Source of the DNA: Galbibacter pacificus | GTDB lineage: Bacteria; Bacteroidota; Bacteroidia; Flavobacteriales; Flavobacteriaceae | Assembly: GCF_029603155.1 (NCBI RefSeq) | Contig: NZ_JAPMUA010000003.1 | Span: 372,001-436,000 of the forward strand | Reading direction: 5' to 3' | DNA length: 64,000 bases | Part shown: positions 25,324 to 34,532 of the stretch, one piece after another | How the letters are laid out: every line of letters starts with the position of its first letter | How positions within the stretch are numbered: position 1 is the first letter of the stretch | Made by a program: the position numbers and the translations under genes | The notes under the pieces: model-generated | Told to the model about the DNA's origin: nothing | Seen by the model: the letters and a program-made list of their open reading frames with translations, nothing else | Database searches by the model: none

Positions 25324-27708
25324 ATGAAAAGATTTCGACAATATATAGGCGGAGCTATTATAAAGGGTTTCGCAATGGTTGTTATAATAACTGCGGTTGG
25401 ATGTTCTTCAGAAGAAAAAAAAACAGGTGCTAATGGAACATCAGAAACCAAAAATTTTGATGAAAAAGATTTGGTACAATACGTAGACCCCATGATTGGC
25501 ACCGCCAAAATGGGGCATACCTATCCCGGCGCCACCGTTCCTTTTGGGAGTATACAGTTAAGTCCGGATACCGATACGATTCCGTATGGGGTAGATGGGC
25601 ATTACAATCCGGATGTGTATAGATATTGCGCAGGATATCAGTACGACGACCCTACAATCGTAGGGTTCAGTCATACGCATTTTAGCGGTACGGGCCATTC
25701 TGATTTAGGAGATTTCCTTATTATGCCAACAACCGGGGAGCTCCAAATGAATCCGGGTACCGAAACCAATCCCGATAGTGGCTATCGTTCCCGTTTTTCT
25801 CATGATAAGGAAGATGCCGAGCCGGCTTATTATAGTGTAATTTTAGACGATTACAATATTAAGGCCGAATTAACGGCAACTACCCGTGTGGGAATGCATC
25901 AGTATACATTTCCAAAGTCGGAGCAGGCGCATATCATTTTAGATTTAACATCGGGGATCTATAATTACGATAACAAAAATGTATGGACCTTTGTACGCGT
26001 AGAAAACGATACACTGGTAACAGGTTATCGCCAAACCAATGGGTGGGCACGGACCCGTACCGTTTATTTTGCCATGAGTTTTAACAAGCCTGTTGCCAAA
26101 TATGGGCAGGTTAATTATGACAATAATGTGTATAAAGGGTTTTGGAGAAAGTTCGACCAGAACACAAACTTCCCCGAAATGGCCGGCGAAAACTTAAAAA
26201 CATATTTCGATTTTAATACTTCTGAAGGAGAAAAAATAAAAATCAAATTTGCCATATCACCGGTTAGTACAATAGGGGCCATTAAAAATATGAAAGCAGA
26301 AATTCCGCATTGGGATTTTGATAAAGTAAAAACAGAAAGTCAGGAAAAATGGAACAAAGAGCTTAATAAAGTTCAAATAGAGCCCATAAACAATGCCGAA
26401 ATGATTAACTTTTACACCGCCATGTATCATGCCTTTTTAGGGCCAACCGAATATATGGATGTAGATGGAAAATACCGTGGATTGGATATGAACATTCATC
26501 AAGCCAACGGGTTTACCAATTATACAAGTTTTTCGCTTTGGGACACATACCGGGCCTTGCACCCATTGTTTAATGTATTACAGCCCAAACGAAATTCAGA
26601 CATGATTAATTCCATGATTGCACATTACGATCAAAGCGTGCATGGAATGTTGCCTGTATGGTCGCATTATGCCAACGAAAACTGGTGCATGATTGGTTAC
26701 CATAGCGTGTCGGTTATTGCCGATGCCATTGTAAAAGGCAATACAGGTTTCGATGCCAAAGCAGCTTTGGCCGCTAGTGTACACACGGCTAAAGTGCCCT
26801 ATTACGACGGATTGAAATATTATATGGAAAAAGGCTATGTTCCAGAAGATAAAAATGGAGCTTCGGTTTCTAAAACCCTGGAATATGCATACGATGATTG
26901 GGCCATAGCACAGGCAGCCAAAAAAATGGAGAATGAAGCCGTTTATGATGAATTTATAAAGCGTTCTGAAAATTATAAAAATGTATTTGATAAAAACAGT
27001 GGTTTTATGCGTCCTAAATTAGACGATGGCTCTTTCAAGAAACAATTCGATCCATTGGATACGCACGGGCAAGGTTTTATCGAAGGAAATTCATGGAATT
27101 ATAGCTTGTATGTGCCGCACGACCCTAAGACCATAATAGAATTGATGGGCGGAAAAAAGCAATTTTCGCAACATCTGGATTCGTTGTTTTCCATGGAATT
27201 GCCCGATAAATATTTTGCCAATACCGAAGACATTTCCAGAGAAGGGATAATAGGGAATTATGTACATGGTAACGAGCCCTCTCACCACGTAGTTTATTTG
27301 TACAATTGGACAGATACACCATGGAAATCGCAGGATAAAATTAGGATGATCCTTAAGGCCATGTACCAAGCAAAAGAAGATGGATTGGGCGGCAATGACG
27401 ATTTTGGGCAAATGAGTGCCTGGTACATTTTTAGTACGCTAGGATTTTACCCCGTAGCACCGGGATCTGATGTATATGCTCTTGGGAGCCCAGCCATGAA
27501 AAGTGCAAAAATTCAACTGGAAAACGGCAATACTTTTACAGTCGTAGCCGAAAATCAATCAGAAAAAAATGTGTTTGTCGATAAGGTAACCCTTAACGGA
27601 AAGGAACTAAAAGCACCTTTTATAAAACACAGCGATATAATGCAGGGCGGGGAATTGCATTTTTATATGAGCAATAGCCCCAACAAAAACCTGTATACAA
27701 CCAACTAA
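25324..27708 (+). CDS. GH92 family alpha-mannosidase lipoprotein (second copy)
   Basis: A 794-residue lipoprotein (lipobox TAVGC, Cys27). It opens with YVDPMIGTAKMGHTYPGATVPFG, carries the GTGHSDLGD block, the acid Glu587 in FIEGNSWNY, GNEPSHHVVYLY, and the acidic GGNDDFGQMSAWY (Asp692, Asp693). All GH92 hallmarks are intact. With the first copy it offers two different alpha-mannosidases for stepwise trimming of an alpha-mannan or N-glycan. The gene follows the first with a gap of 97 bases. Exact linkage (1,2; 1,3; 1,4; 1,6) cannot be deduced. Confidence 0.94.
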   Translation: MKRFRQYIGGAIIKGFAMVVIITAVGCSSEEKKTGANGTSETKNFDEKDLVQYVDPMIGTAKMGHTYPGATVPFGSIQLSPDTDTIPYGVDGHYNPDVYRYCAGYQYDDPTIVGFSHTHFSGTGHSDLGDFLIMPTTGELQMNPGTETNPDSGYRSRFSHDKEDAEPAYYSVILDDYNIKAELTATTRVGMHQYTFPKSEQAHIILDLTSGIYNYDNKNVWTFVRVENDTLVTGYRQTNGWARTRTVYFAMSFNKPVAKYGQVNYDNNVYKGFWRKFDQNTNFPEMAGENLKTYFDFNTSEGEKIKIKFAISPVSTIGAIKNMKAEIPHWDFDKVKTESQEKWNKELNKVQIEPINNAEMINFYTAMYHAFLGPTEYMDVDGKYRGLDMNIHQANGFTNYTSFSLWDTYRALHPLFNVLQPKRNSDMINSMIAHYDQSVHGMLPVWSHYANENWCMIGYHSVSVIADAIVKGNTGFDAKAALAASVHTAKVPYYDGLKYYMEKGYVPEDKNGASVSKTLEYAYDDWAIAQAAKKMENEAVYDEFIKRSENYKNVFDKNSGFMRPKLDDGSFKKQFDPLDTHGQGFIEGNSWNYSLYVPHDPKTIIELMGGKKQFSQHLDSLFSMELPDKYFANTEDISREGIIGNYVHGNEPSHHVVYLYNWTDTPWKSQDKIRMILKAMYQAKEDGLGGNDDFGQMSAWYIFSTLGFYPVAPGSDVYALGSPAMKSAKIQLENGNTFTVVAENQSEKNVFVDKVTLNGKELKAPFIKHSDIMQGGELHFYMSNSPNKNLYTTN

Positions 27709-27753
27709 GCATAGAAAGAACGTAATAGAATATTAATTAAACACAAACTCAAA

Positions 27754-29496
27754 ATGTCTTTTCAAATTAAAGAAGCTTCCAAAGTCTACGATGTACTTAT
27801 TGTAGGATCGGGAGCGGGTGGTGGAATGGCTACAAAAATACTTTCTGAAGCTGGCTTTAACATAGCGGTTTTAGAAGCAGGTCCAAATTTCGACCCCGCC
27901 AACCCAGAACAACAAACTCAGTTTAAATGGCCATACGAATCGCCGAGAAGAGGGGCAAGTACTACCCGTGCCTTTGGTGATTTTGACATGGCCTACGGAG
28001 GGTGGGAGCTGGACGGAGAACCGTATACACATAAAAATGGAACTAAGTTCGATTGGTTCCGTTCCAGAATGTTGGGTGGTAGAACCAACCATTGGGGGCG
28101 TATATCGCTTCGCTTTGGACCTTTGGACTATAAAAGAAAAGATTTCGACGGTAAGGGAGACAATTGGCCTATTGGCTACGAAGATGTAAGGCCTTATTAC
28201 GATAAGGTTGATAAACTAGTGGGTGTTTTCGGTACCAAAGAGAATATTCCAAACGAGCCCGATGGATACTTTTTGCCGCCCCCAAAACCGCGTTTGCACG
28301 AATTGTATTTACAAAAAGCAGGCGGGAAAATGGGGCTTCCTGTAATTCCTTCCAGATTGTCCATCTTAACCAAACGTGTTGATAATCGCAGAGGTGCTTG
28401 TTTTTATTGTAGTCAATGTTCGCGTTCATGCAGTATTTATGGAGATTTTTCGTCTTCTTCAGTACTTGTAAAACCCGCGTTGGAATATGACAATGTAGAC
28501 CTGTACGTAAATGCAATGGTACGTGAAGTTTTAACAGACGATAGCGGCAAGGCAACAGGCGTTTCATATGTAAATAAGGAAGACCTTCAAGAATATACCG
28601 TAAAGGCCAAAGTGGTTATTTTGGCGGCAAGTGCTTGTGGTTCTGCCCGAATTTTACTGAATTCAAAATCAGAAAGGTTCCCTGAAGGATTGGCAAATTC
28701 AAGTGGTGTTGTGGGAAGATACCTGCACGATTCCACCGGAGCATCAAGATCGGCTATAATTCCGGAGTTAATGGATAGAAAACGTTATAACGAAGATGGA
28801 GTTGGCGGAATGCACATGTACGTGCCATGGTGGCTAAACGATAAGAAAAACCTAGGCTTTTCTAGAGGATACCACATTGAGTTTTGGGGAGGCATGGGCA
28901 TGCCTTCATACGGAGCAGGGATGGGCATTCAAAACCTAAATGGAAGATTTCAGCGCAAAGGTGAAAACAAGAAGAAGGCAGGAGGATATGGTGTAGGGTT
29001 AAAAGAAGACGTCTACAAATATTACGGAGCCATGGTTGGAATGGCCGGAAGGGGCGAAAGTATCCCTCAAAAAGATAATTATTGTGAGATAGATCCTAAT
29101 GTAGTTGATAAATTCGGTATTCCTGTACTTCGTTTTAACTACAACTGGACAGACGACGAGCGTAAACAAGCCAAGCATATGCAGGATACCTTTGAAGAGC
29201 TGTTCCATAACATGGGCGCTACGCCACTTGGCGATAAACCGGGCGAAGAAAGCGACCACGGCTTGGAAGCTCCCGGTAGAATTATTCACGAAGTAGGTAC
29301 AACCCGTATGGGAGACGATCCTAAAACCTCTGTATTGAACAAGTACAACCAAGCACACGATGTCCCCAACTTATTTGTAATGGACGGTGGTGCTTTTGTA
29401 TCGCAAGCTGATAAAAACCCGACATGGACTATCTTGGCCCTTGCCTGGAGAGCATCAGAGTATTTGACCCAAGAGATGAAAAAAATGAATATTTAA
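27754..29496 (+). CDS. GMC-family oxidoreductase with Cys-rich motif (gluconate/glucose dehydrogenase large-subunit type)
   Basis: A 580-residue flavoprotein. VLIVGSGAGGGMATKIL near residue 15 binds FAD; GGRTNHWGR is the second GMC signature; HEVGTTRMG and NPTWTILALAWR form the C-terminal active-site region. A cluster of four Cys at 216, 219, 222 and 226 (CFYCSQCSRSC) recalls the Fe-S-binding motif of bacterial FAD glucose and gluconate dehydrogenases. There is no signal peptide of its own; the partner encoded 12 bases downstream has a Tat signal, so the pair is probably exported together. Substrate is unknown; a released sugar or sugar acid is inferred. Confidence 0.85.
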   Translation: MSFQIKEASKVYDVLIVGSGAGGGMATKILSEAGFNIAVLEAGPNFDPANPEQQTQFKWPYESPRRGASTTRAFGDFDMAYGGWELDGEPYTHKNGTKFDWFRSRMLGGRTNHWGRISLRFGPLDYKRKDFDGKGDNWPIGYEDVRPYYDKVDKLVGVFGTKENIPNEPDGYFLPPPKPRLHELYLQKAGGKMGLPVIPSRLSILTKRVDNRRGACFYCSQCSRSCSIYGDFSSSSVLVKPALEYDNVDLYVNAMVREVLTDDSGKATGVSYVNKEDLQEYTVKAKVVILAASACGSARILLNSKSERFPEGLANSSGVVGRYLHDSTGASRSAIIPELMDRKRYNEDGVGGMHMYVPWWLNDKKNLGFSRGYHIEFWGGMGMPSYGAGMGIQNLNGRFQRKGENKKKAGGYGVGLKEDVYKYYGAMVGMAGRGESIPQKDNYCEIDPNVVDKFGIPVLRFNYNWTDDERKQAKHMQDTFEELFHNMGATPLGDKPGEESDHGLEAPGRIIHEVGTTRMGDDPKTSVLNKYNQAHDVPNLFVMDGGAFVSQADKNPTWTILALAWRASEYLTQEMKKMNI

Positions 29497-29508
29497 AACA
29501 TTAGAATC

Positions 29509-30222
29509 ATGGATAGAAGAAAAAGTTTAAAGGCTATGGTAGCTGGAACCGTAACATCCGGATTTATGTTTTCGGCATGCCTCACGGATTCCGAAGAAAA
29601 AACGATTGCCAAAACCGATGCCCCTGCCGATAGTGACAATAATTACGACACTACCCGGACTGTCGAGGAATTAGCTCGCGAAAAGGAATTAAGGGACCAA
29701 AAATACTTTAACGACCACGAACTGGAAACACTTACCGTTCTGGCCGATATCATTATCCCCGCAGAAGGAGAATATCATGCGGCCAGCGAAGTGGGCGTAG
29801 TCGACTTTATAGCATATATTGTGCTTGACATGCCGCACCATCAATTGCCATTACGCGGCGGAATTATGTGGATAGACCATGAAAGCAATAAGCGCTACAA
29901 TAAAGTGTTTAAAAACGCTTCAAAAGAAGAACAGATCGCCATTGTGGACGATATTGCCTATCCAGAGGAAGTAAAACCGGAACACGTCCAAGGGGAACGC
30001 TTTTTCTCTCGGTTAAGGGACCTAGTTTCAACAGGATATTTTACCAGCAAGGAAGGAATTGAATATCTGGGCTATGTTGGTAATACACCAAATGTTTGGG
30101 ATGGTGTTCCAGACGATGTATTGTCACAGTACAACATGAAATACGACCAGCGTACACTGGATGTGTGTATTAAACCGGAAGAGCGCCAAGAAATAGCCAA
30201 TTGGGATAATTACGAGGTGTAA
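29509..30222 (+). CDS. Gluconate 2-dehydrogenase subunit 3 family Tat lipoprotein
   Basis: A 237-residue protein starting MDRRKSLKAM, a twin-arginine motif, with a hydrophobic stretch and FSAC giving Cys24 as a lipobox-like cysteine. The body, with LETLTVLADIIIPAEG, FIAYIV and AREKELRDQKYF, fits the gluconate 2-dehydrogenase subunit 3 family. In FAD glucose dehydrogenase systems this small subunit acts as a hitch-hiker chaperone exporting the flavin subunit. It lies 12 bases downstream of the GMC gene and completes the operon. No cytochrome subunit is encoded next to it, so the electron acceptor is unknown. Confidence 0.87.
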   Translation: MDRRKSLKAMVAGTVTSGFMFSACLTDSEEKTIAKTDAPADSDNNYDTTRTVEELAREKELRDQKYFNDHELETLTVLADIIIPAEGEYHAASEVGVVDFIAYIVLDMPHHQLPLRGGIMWIDHESNKRYNKVFKNASKEEQIAIVDDIAYPEEVKPEHVQGERFFSRLRDLVSTGYFTSKEGIEYLGYVGNTPNVWDGVPDDVLSQYNMKYDQRTLDVCIKPEERQEIANWDNYEV

Positions 30223-30265
30223 TTATCATATAAATAGAAAAGAGTTTTAGAATGAGTTTAATACT

Positions 30266-30296
30266 AAAGAGTGTCCAAAATTTTTGGATGCTCTTT
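30266..30296. terminator. Bidirectional terminator at the end of the PUL
   Basis: AAAGAG...CCAAAA pairs with TTTTTGG...CTCTTT: about 15 bp with two G-T pairs and almost no loop, between the end of the subunit-3 gene and the convergent lipocalin-like gene. T-rich sequence follows on both sides. Confidence 0.65.
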
Positions 30297-30753
30297 ATTC
30301 TTTTATAAAGGTTCTTGTACTTACGTGGTGATATACATCATCAATATCCTTTTGTTTGTAATCGTTAACAGTGGTAAGCTTGTTTTCATTGATGGTATAC
30401 AACAAAGCAATTACGTTTTTATCATTGTGAACGCTTCCGTAGGTAAGAATTACTTTATCCCCCTCAACGGTATAAGTTCCCTTTTTGGTTGTTTTTTCCA
30501 AGGAATTATTTTGTATATCTTTTGAATGTTCGTTTTGTATAAAATTTCCATTTTTCCTAAATACCATATAAAACGCATTGTCGCCGTTGTAAGAAAAATC
30601 ATCTTCATTTATCAGTTTGTCATTCTCATAAAGCTTTTCGGTATATGTAAGGGCTTTCCATTTTCCAACAATATTATGGGCGCCCTTTTTATCGGGCGTA
30701 TCAATATTTAATGTGGCGGCAATTTTAGACAGTATGGAAGTAAGTTTATTCAT
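30295..30753 (-). CDS. Small lipocalin-like protein
   Basis: A 152-residue protein with no clear signal peptide. NIVGKWKALTYTEKLYENDK is the GxW start of a lipocalin-like beta-barrel, followed by MVFRKNGNFIQNE, KKGTYTVEGDKVILTYG and LYTINENKLTTVND, a chain of beta strands as in the lipocalin-like (DUF4923/5004-type) domains of Bacteroidota. Ligand unknown. It faces the PUL end and is not obviously linked to any neighbour. Confidence 0.6.
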   Translation of the reverse strand: MNKLTSILSKIAATLNIDTPDKKGAHNIVGKWKALTYTEKLYENDKLINEDDFSYNGDNAFYMVFRKNGNFIQNEHSKDIQNNSLEKTTKKGTYTVEGDKVILTYGSVHNDKNVIALLYTINENKLTTVNDYKQKDIDDVYHHVSTRTFIKE

Positions 30754-30934
30754 ATGTTAACTAGTGAAAGGGGCTATGCAATCTTACTTAAAATATTTAT
30801 CAACAGCAAGAAAATTTTTCTATATATGACTTAAAATTATATTAAAAATTTCCCATACTTGTCTTATTTGCACGATATTGCCTTAGTTTTATAAATATAA
30901 CACCAAGACCTTGTTTTGTTAAATTACTTATATT

Positions 30935-30942
30935 TATATTTG
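30935..30942 (+). promoter_or_regulatory. Predicted promoter -7 element for acyl-CoA dehydrogenase
   Basis: TATATTTG, a perfect TAnnTTTG, ends 17 bases before the ATG at 30960. TTG at 30911-30913 lies 21 bases upstream, close to the expected -33 spacing. Confidence 0.6.
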
Positions 30943-30959
30943 AGAAAACCAATTTCGCA

Positions 30960-32138
30960 ATGAAACCAGACCTTTTTGAAGCACCCGATTATTATAATTT
31001 AGACGACCTTCTTTCAGACGAACATAAATTGGTTCGCGATGCGGCCAGAACATGGGTGAAGAAAGAAGTATCTCCTATCATTGAAAATTTTGCCCAAAAA
31101 GCAGAATTTCCAAAGCAATTATTAAAAGGATTGGCAGAAATAGGGGCTTTTGGGCCCTATATTCCGGAAGAATATGGAGGGGCTGGTCTTGACCAAATAA
31201 GTTATGGCCTCATTATGCAGGAAATAGAACGTGGCGATAGCGGTGTACGTTCAACAGCATCAGTTCAATCGTCTTTGGTAATGTACCCCATTTGGAAATA
31301 TGGAACTGAGGAGCAATGTAAAAAATATCTGCCAAAATTGGCTACGGGCGAATTTATGGGGTGTTTTGGCTTAACCGAGCCCAATCACGGTTCGAATCCG
31401 GGTGGAATGGAAACGAAGTTTAAAGATGCTGGGGATTATTATGTGTTGAATGGTGCCAAATTATGGATTTCCAATGCACCTTTTGCAGATATTGCGGTGG
31501 TATGGGCAAAAAACGAAGAAGGTCGTATTCATGGTTTAATAGTAGAACGGGGCATGGAGGGCTTTTCTACGCCGGAGACACATAATAAATGGTCGCTTCG
31601 TGCTTCGGCAACCGGAGAACTTATCTTTGACAATGTAAAGGTCCCCAAAGAAAATTTATTGCCGGGTAAAAACGGATTGGGCGCACCGCTTGGCTGTTTA
31701 GATTCGGCACGTTATGGAATAGCCTGGGGCGCCATTGGCGCAGCAATGGATTGCTACGATACGGCATTGCGTTATGCCAAAGAGCGAATTCAATTTGACA
31801 AGCCCATTGCCGCTACACAATTGCAACAAAAAAAATTGGCCGAAATGGTCACTGAAATAACAAAGGCACAACTGTTGGCCTTTCGTTTGGGGCAGCTAAA
31901 AAATGAAGGACGTGCAACCACTGCCCAAATATCGATGGCCAAACGCAATAATGTAGCAATGGCTTTAAATATTGCACGTGAAGCACGACAAGTATTGGGG
32001 GCCATGGGAATTACCGGAGAATATAGCATTATGCGCCATATGATGAATTTGGAAAGCGTAATTACATATGAAGGCACACACGATATTCATTTATTAATTA
32101 CAGGAGCCGATATTACCGGTGAACAAGCATTTAAGTAA
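30960..32138 (+). CDS. gcdH: Glutaryl-CoA dehydrogenase (acyl-CoA dehydrogenase family)
   Basis: A 392-residue acyl-CoA dehydrogenase. The catalytic base is Glu371 in TYEGTHDIHLL, the position used by glutaryl-CoA and isovaleryl-type enzymes. CFGLTEPNHGSNPGGMET is the flavin-binding block, and ARYGIAWGAIGAAMDCY with LKRNN-like and GANGI-like blocks closely match GCDH. It oxidises and decarboxylates glutaryl-CoA to crotonyl-CoA in lysine and tryptophan breakdown. It stands alone with its own promoter. Another short-chain acyl-CoA dehydrogenase is possible but less likely. Confidence 0.85.
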   Translation: MKPDLFEAPDYYNLDDLLSDEHKLVRDAARTWVKKEVSPIIENFAQKAEFPKQLLKGLAEIGAFGPYIPEEYGGAGLDQISYGLIMQEIERGDSGVRSTASVQSSLVMYPIWKYGTEEQCKKYLPKLATGEFMGCFGLTEPNHGSNPGGMETKFKDAGDYYVLNGAKLWISNAPFADIAVVWAKNEEGRIHGLIVERGMEGFSTPETHNKWSLRASATGELIFDNVKVPKENLLPGKNGLGAPLGCLDSARYGIAWGAIGAAMDCYDTALRYAKERIQFDKPIAATQLQQKKLAEMVTEITKAQLLAFRLGQLKNEGRATTAQISMAKRNNVAMALNIAREARQVLGAMGITGEYSIMRHMMNLESVITYEGTHDIHLLITGADITGEQAFK

Positions 32139-32250
32139 GTTGGGTTAAAAGAGAAGAATTAAGGGGTTAAGCGCTACATTTTTCGGAGGTATATTTTAAT
32201 CGTATCCTCCATAGTCCATAGCAACATAGCATAATAAAATCCCAAATCAG

Positions 32251-32258
32251 TATCTTTG
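32251..32258 (+). promoter_or_regulatory. Predicted promoter -7 element for umuC, possibly leaderless
   Basis: TATCTTTG is a perfect TAnnTTTG four bases before the umuC ATG at 32263. As at hemW, the mRNA would begin at or beside the start codon. I see no LexA-like palindrome. Confidence 0.5.
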
Positions 32259-32262
32259 CATT

Positions 32263-33525
32263 ATGTATGCTTTGGTAGATTGTAATAATTTTTATGCTTC
32301 ATGTGAGCGGGTGTTTCAACCGCATCTCAATAATAAACCTATAGCCATACTTTCCAATAATGATGGGTGCGTAATTTCCCGAAGCGATGAAGCTAAAGAG
32401 CTGGGATTACCCATGGGAGCTCCGGCTTTTAAGTATAAAAGTTTTTTTGCTGAAAAGAGTATTCATGTGTTTTCTTCCAATTATCCGTTGTATGGCGACA
32501 TGAGCACACGGGTGATGAATATTTTACGGCAATTTACCCCATTGGTGGAACATTACAGCATAGATGAAGCTTTTCTAAAGTTTGATGTTGATAAGGCAAC
32601 CGATTATACTTCCGTAGGAAAACAAATAAAAGAACGTGTTTTTAAATGGACGGGAATGCCCATTAGCATCGGGATAGCCCGTACCAAGGCCTTGACCAAA
32701 GTGGCCAATAAAATTGCCAAGAAATATAAAGACAGGACAAATGGCGTTTATGTAATAGATGCTGAAGAAAAACGCATTAAAGCATTACGATGGATCGCAA
32801 TCGAATCGGTTTGGGGTATTGGAAGAGGGCACAGTAAACGATTGCAATCAAAAGGCGTAAAAACGGCTTTCGATTTTACATTGTTAAGCGATGTATGGGT
32901 GCGCTCAGAAATGGGAGTTACGGGACTTCGTTTGAAAAAGGATTTGGAAGGACAGCCCACATTAGAATTGGAGAATGATGTTACGGCACCCAAAAAAGCC
33001 ATTGCAACTACCCGAAGTTTCGAATATACATATTCCAACCTGGATAACCTTAAAGAACGCATTTCTACCTTTGCCGGAAGTTGTGCAGAGAAATTGCGCA
33101 AACAACATAGCAGTTGTAATTTTATGTATGTTTTTTTAAAGAGCGATCGGCATAAAGCAGATGAAGAACAGCACCGCGGCGGACTTTTGGTTACCTTGCC
33201 CTATCCTACCGATTCGTCGCTTACCTTGGTAAAATATGCAGTGAACGCCGTAGAGGGCATTTATAAATATGGAATAAAGTATAAAAAAGCAGGGGTAATT
33301 GTTTCCGGGCTGGTGCCCACCAATGCACGTCAGCTGGATATGTTCTTGGAAGAAGACCCCAAACACCACAGTTTGATGAAAATCATAGATGGCATCAACA
33401 ATAAGTATGGAACCCTTAAAATAAAAATTGCCAATCAAGATTTAAAGCGTACCTGGAAAATGCGCCAAGAACATCTTTCGCCAAGATATACTACCAATAT
33501 AGACGAAATAATACGGGTGAAATAA
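32263..33525 (+). CDS. umuC: Translesion DNA polymerase V catalytic subunit UmuC (Y-family)
   Basis: A 420-residue Y-family polymerase. MYALVDCNNFYASCERVF is the palm motif with Asp6, and HYSIDEAFLKF carries the second pair of catalytic carboxylates. VWGIGRGHSKRL is the helix-hairpin-helix region, and the little-finger domain and the C-terminal region typical of UmuC rather than DinB follow. It synthesises past lesions together with processed UmuD. Its stop codon overlaps the UmuD start (TAATG), so translation is coupled. Gene order is umuC-umuD, the reverse of the usual arrangement. Confidence 0.93.
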   Translation: MYALVDCNNFYASCERVFQPHLNNKPIAILSNNDGCVISRSDEAKELGLPMGAPAFKYKSFFAEKSIHVFSSNYPLYGDMSTRVMNILRQFTPLVEHYSIDEAFLKFDVDKATDYTSVGKQIKERVFKWTGMPISIGIARTKALTKVANKIAKKYKDRTNGVYVIDAEEKRIKALRWIAIESVWGIGRGHSKRLQSKGVKTAFDFTLLSDVWVRSEMGVTGLRLKKDLEGQPTLELENDVTAPKKAIATTRSFEYTYSNLDNLKERISTFAGSCAEKLRKQHSSCNFMYVFLKSDRHKADEEQHRGGLLVTLPYPTDSSLTLVKYAVNAVEGIYKYGIKYKKAGVIVSGLVPTNARQLDMFLEEDPKHHSLMKIIDGINNKYGTLKIKIANQDLKRTWKMRQEHLSPRYTTNIDEIIRVK

Positions 33526-33962
33526 TGGATGACAAAAAAAGAAATCTTCAATTTTTTAAACCGGACAAAACAACCCGGTCGTCATTAGAATTGGTAGATG
33601 GCGGGATTTCCGCCGGATTTCCATCGCCTGCCGAAGATTTTAAGGAAACACGCATAGACCTCAATAAAGAACTAATAAAAAATACCGAAGCAACCTTTTA
33701 TGCACGTGTGAGCGGTCAATCTATGGAAGGTGCCGGCCTCGACGATGGCGACCTTTTAATAATTGATAAAAGTTTGGAGCCTATTGATGGAAAAATAGCC
33801 GTATGCTTTATCGATGGCGAATTTACCGTAAAACGGTTAAAAATAGGGAAAGAAGGATTGCTTTTAATGCCAGAAAACAAAAAGTATAAGCCGCTAAAAA
33901 TAGAAGAAGAAAACAAGCTTATTATATGGGGCATAGTTACCTATGTTATTAAAAAAGTGTAG
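33525..33962 (+). CDS. umuD: UmuD-type autoproteolytic S24 peptidase
   Basis: A 145-residue LexA/UmuD-type peptidase. A self-cleavage site is visible as SAGFPSPAED, cutting between Ala30 and Gly31. The Ser nucleophile is Ser66 in SGQSMEGAGL, and the Lys is Lys103 in FTVKRL. No DNA-binding domain precedes it, as expected for UmuD rather than LexA. After cleavage it would activate UmuC for translesion synthesis. It follows umuC with overlapping codons. Trigger and regulator are not visible here. Confidence 0.93.
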   Translation: MDDKKRNLQFFKPDKTTRSSLELVDGGISAGFPSPAEDFKETRIDLNKELIKNTEATFYARVSGQSMEGAGLDDGDLLIIDKSLEPIDGKIAVCFIDGEFTVKRLKIGKEGLLLMPENKKYKPLKIEEENKLIIWGIVTYVIKKV

Positions 33963-33988
33963 GGTTTTTAATTATAAAAGAAATAAGC

Positions 33989-34447
33989 ATGGACGCGTTT
34001 ATAGGAATCTCGATTATTGCTTTTCTAACATTTTTTTTCTTAAAATGGATTTTGAAGAAATTAAAGGTTGGAAGTAAAAACAGTAGGAATTCCACGGCTA
34101 TTTTTTCAGCATTAATAGCAAGTCCTTTTATTTATTTTGGCATTATTTTTTTATGGATGTTTTCGGCCTCGTATTACCCTTCAGAAGAATTTTATAAAAA
34201 GGAATGGGATACAAATGTCGAAGAAAGATATAAAATGTCTAAACATATTATAGAAAGCCAAATGTTAATAGGTAAAACCAAAGCAGAAATAATAGTCTTG
34301 TTGGGAAAAGAATTTTATATATATAATGAAAATCATATAGCTTATACCCTTGGTTTTGTGCCGGGATTATTTAATATAGACCCAGATGTTTTAGATGTAA
34401 TTTTTAAAAATGGAAAAGTAATTGAAGTAGCACAGCACGAATCCTAA
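33989..34447 (+). CDS. Small membrane protein with a BamE/SmpA-like C-terminal region
   Basis: A 152-residue protein with two hydrophobic segments (about 2-22 and 38-63) and a soluble C-terminal part: MLIGKTKAEIIVLLGKEFYIY, which resembles the GMTKAEVxxLLG helix of BamE/SmpA-like folds, and DVIFKNGKVIEV, which fits the last strand. It lies 26 bases after umuD but no functional link is clear. Unrecognised beyond the fold hint. I judge it real from codon use and the plausible topology. Confidence 0.6.
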   Translation: MDAFIGISIIAFLTFFFLKWILKKLKVGSKNSRNSTAIFSALIASPFIYFGIIFLWMFSASYYPSEEFYKKEWDTNVEERYKMSKHIIESQMLIGKTKAEIIVLLGKEFYIYNENHIAYTLGFVPGLFNIDPDVLDVIFKNGKVIEVAQHES

Positions 34448-34532
34448 ATAATTTATCTTCTTATCAACAACGCTATTACTTTTTCTTAAACTATCCTTAT
34501 TTTAGCTTTTTTACATTTAAATATTTAGGAGA

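Noticed and set aside
31388..31400. GGTTCGAATCC, a T-arm-like sequence typical of tRNA genes
   Set aside because: It lies inside the glutaryl-CoA dehydrogenase reading frame (codons for Gly-Ser-Asn-Pro) and no acceptor or anticodon stem surrounds it.
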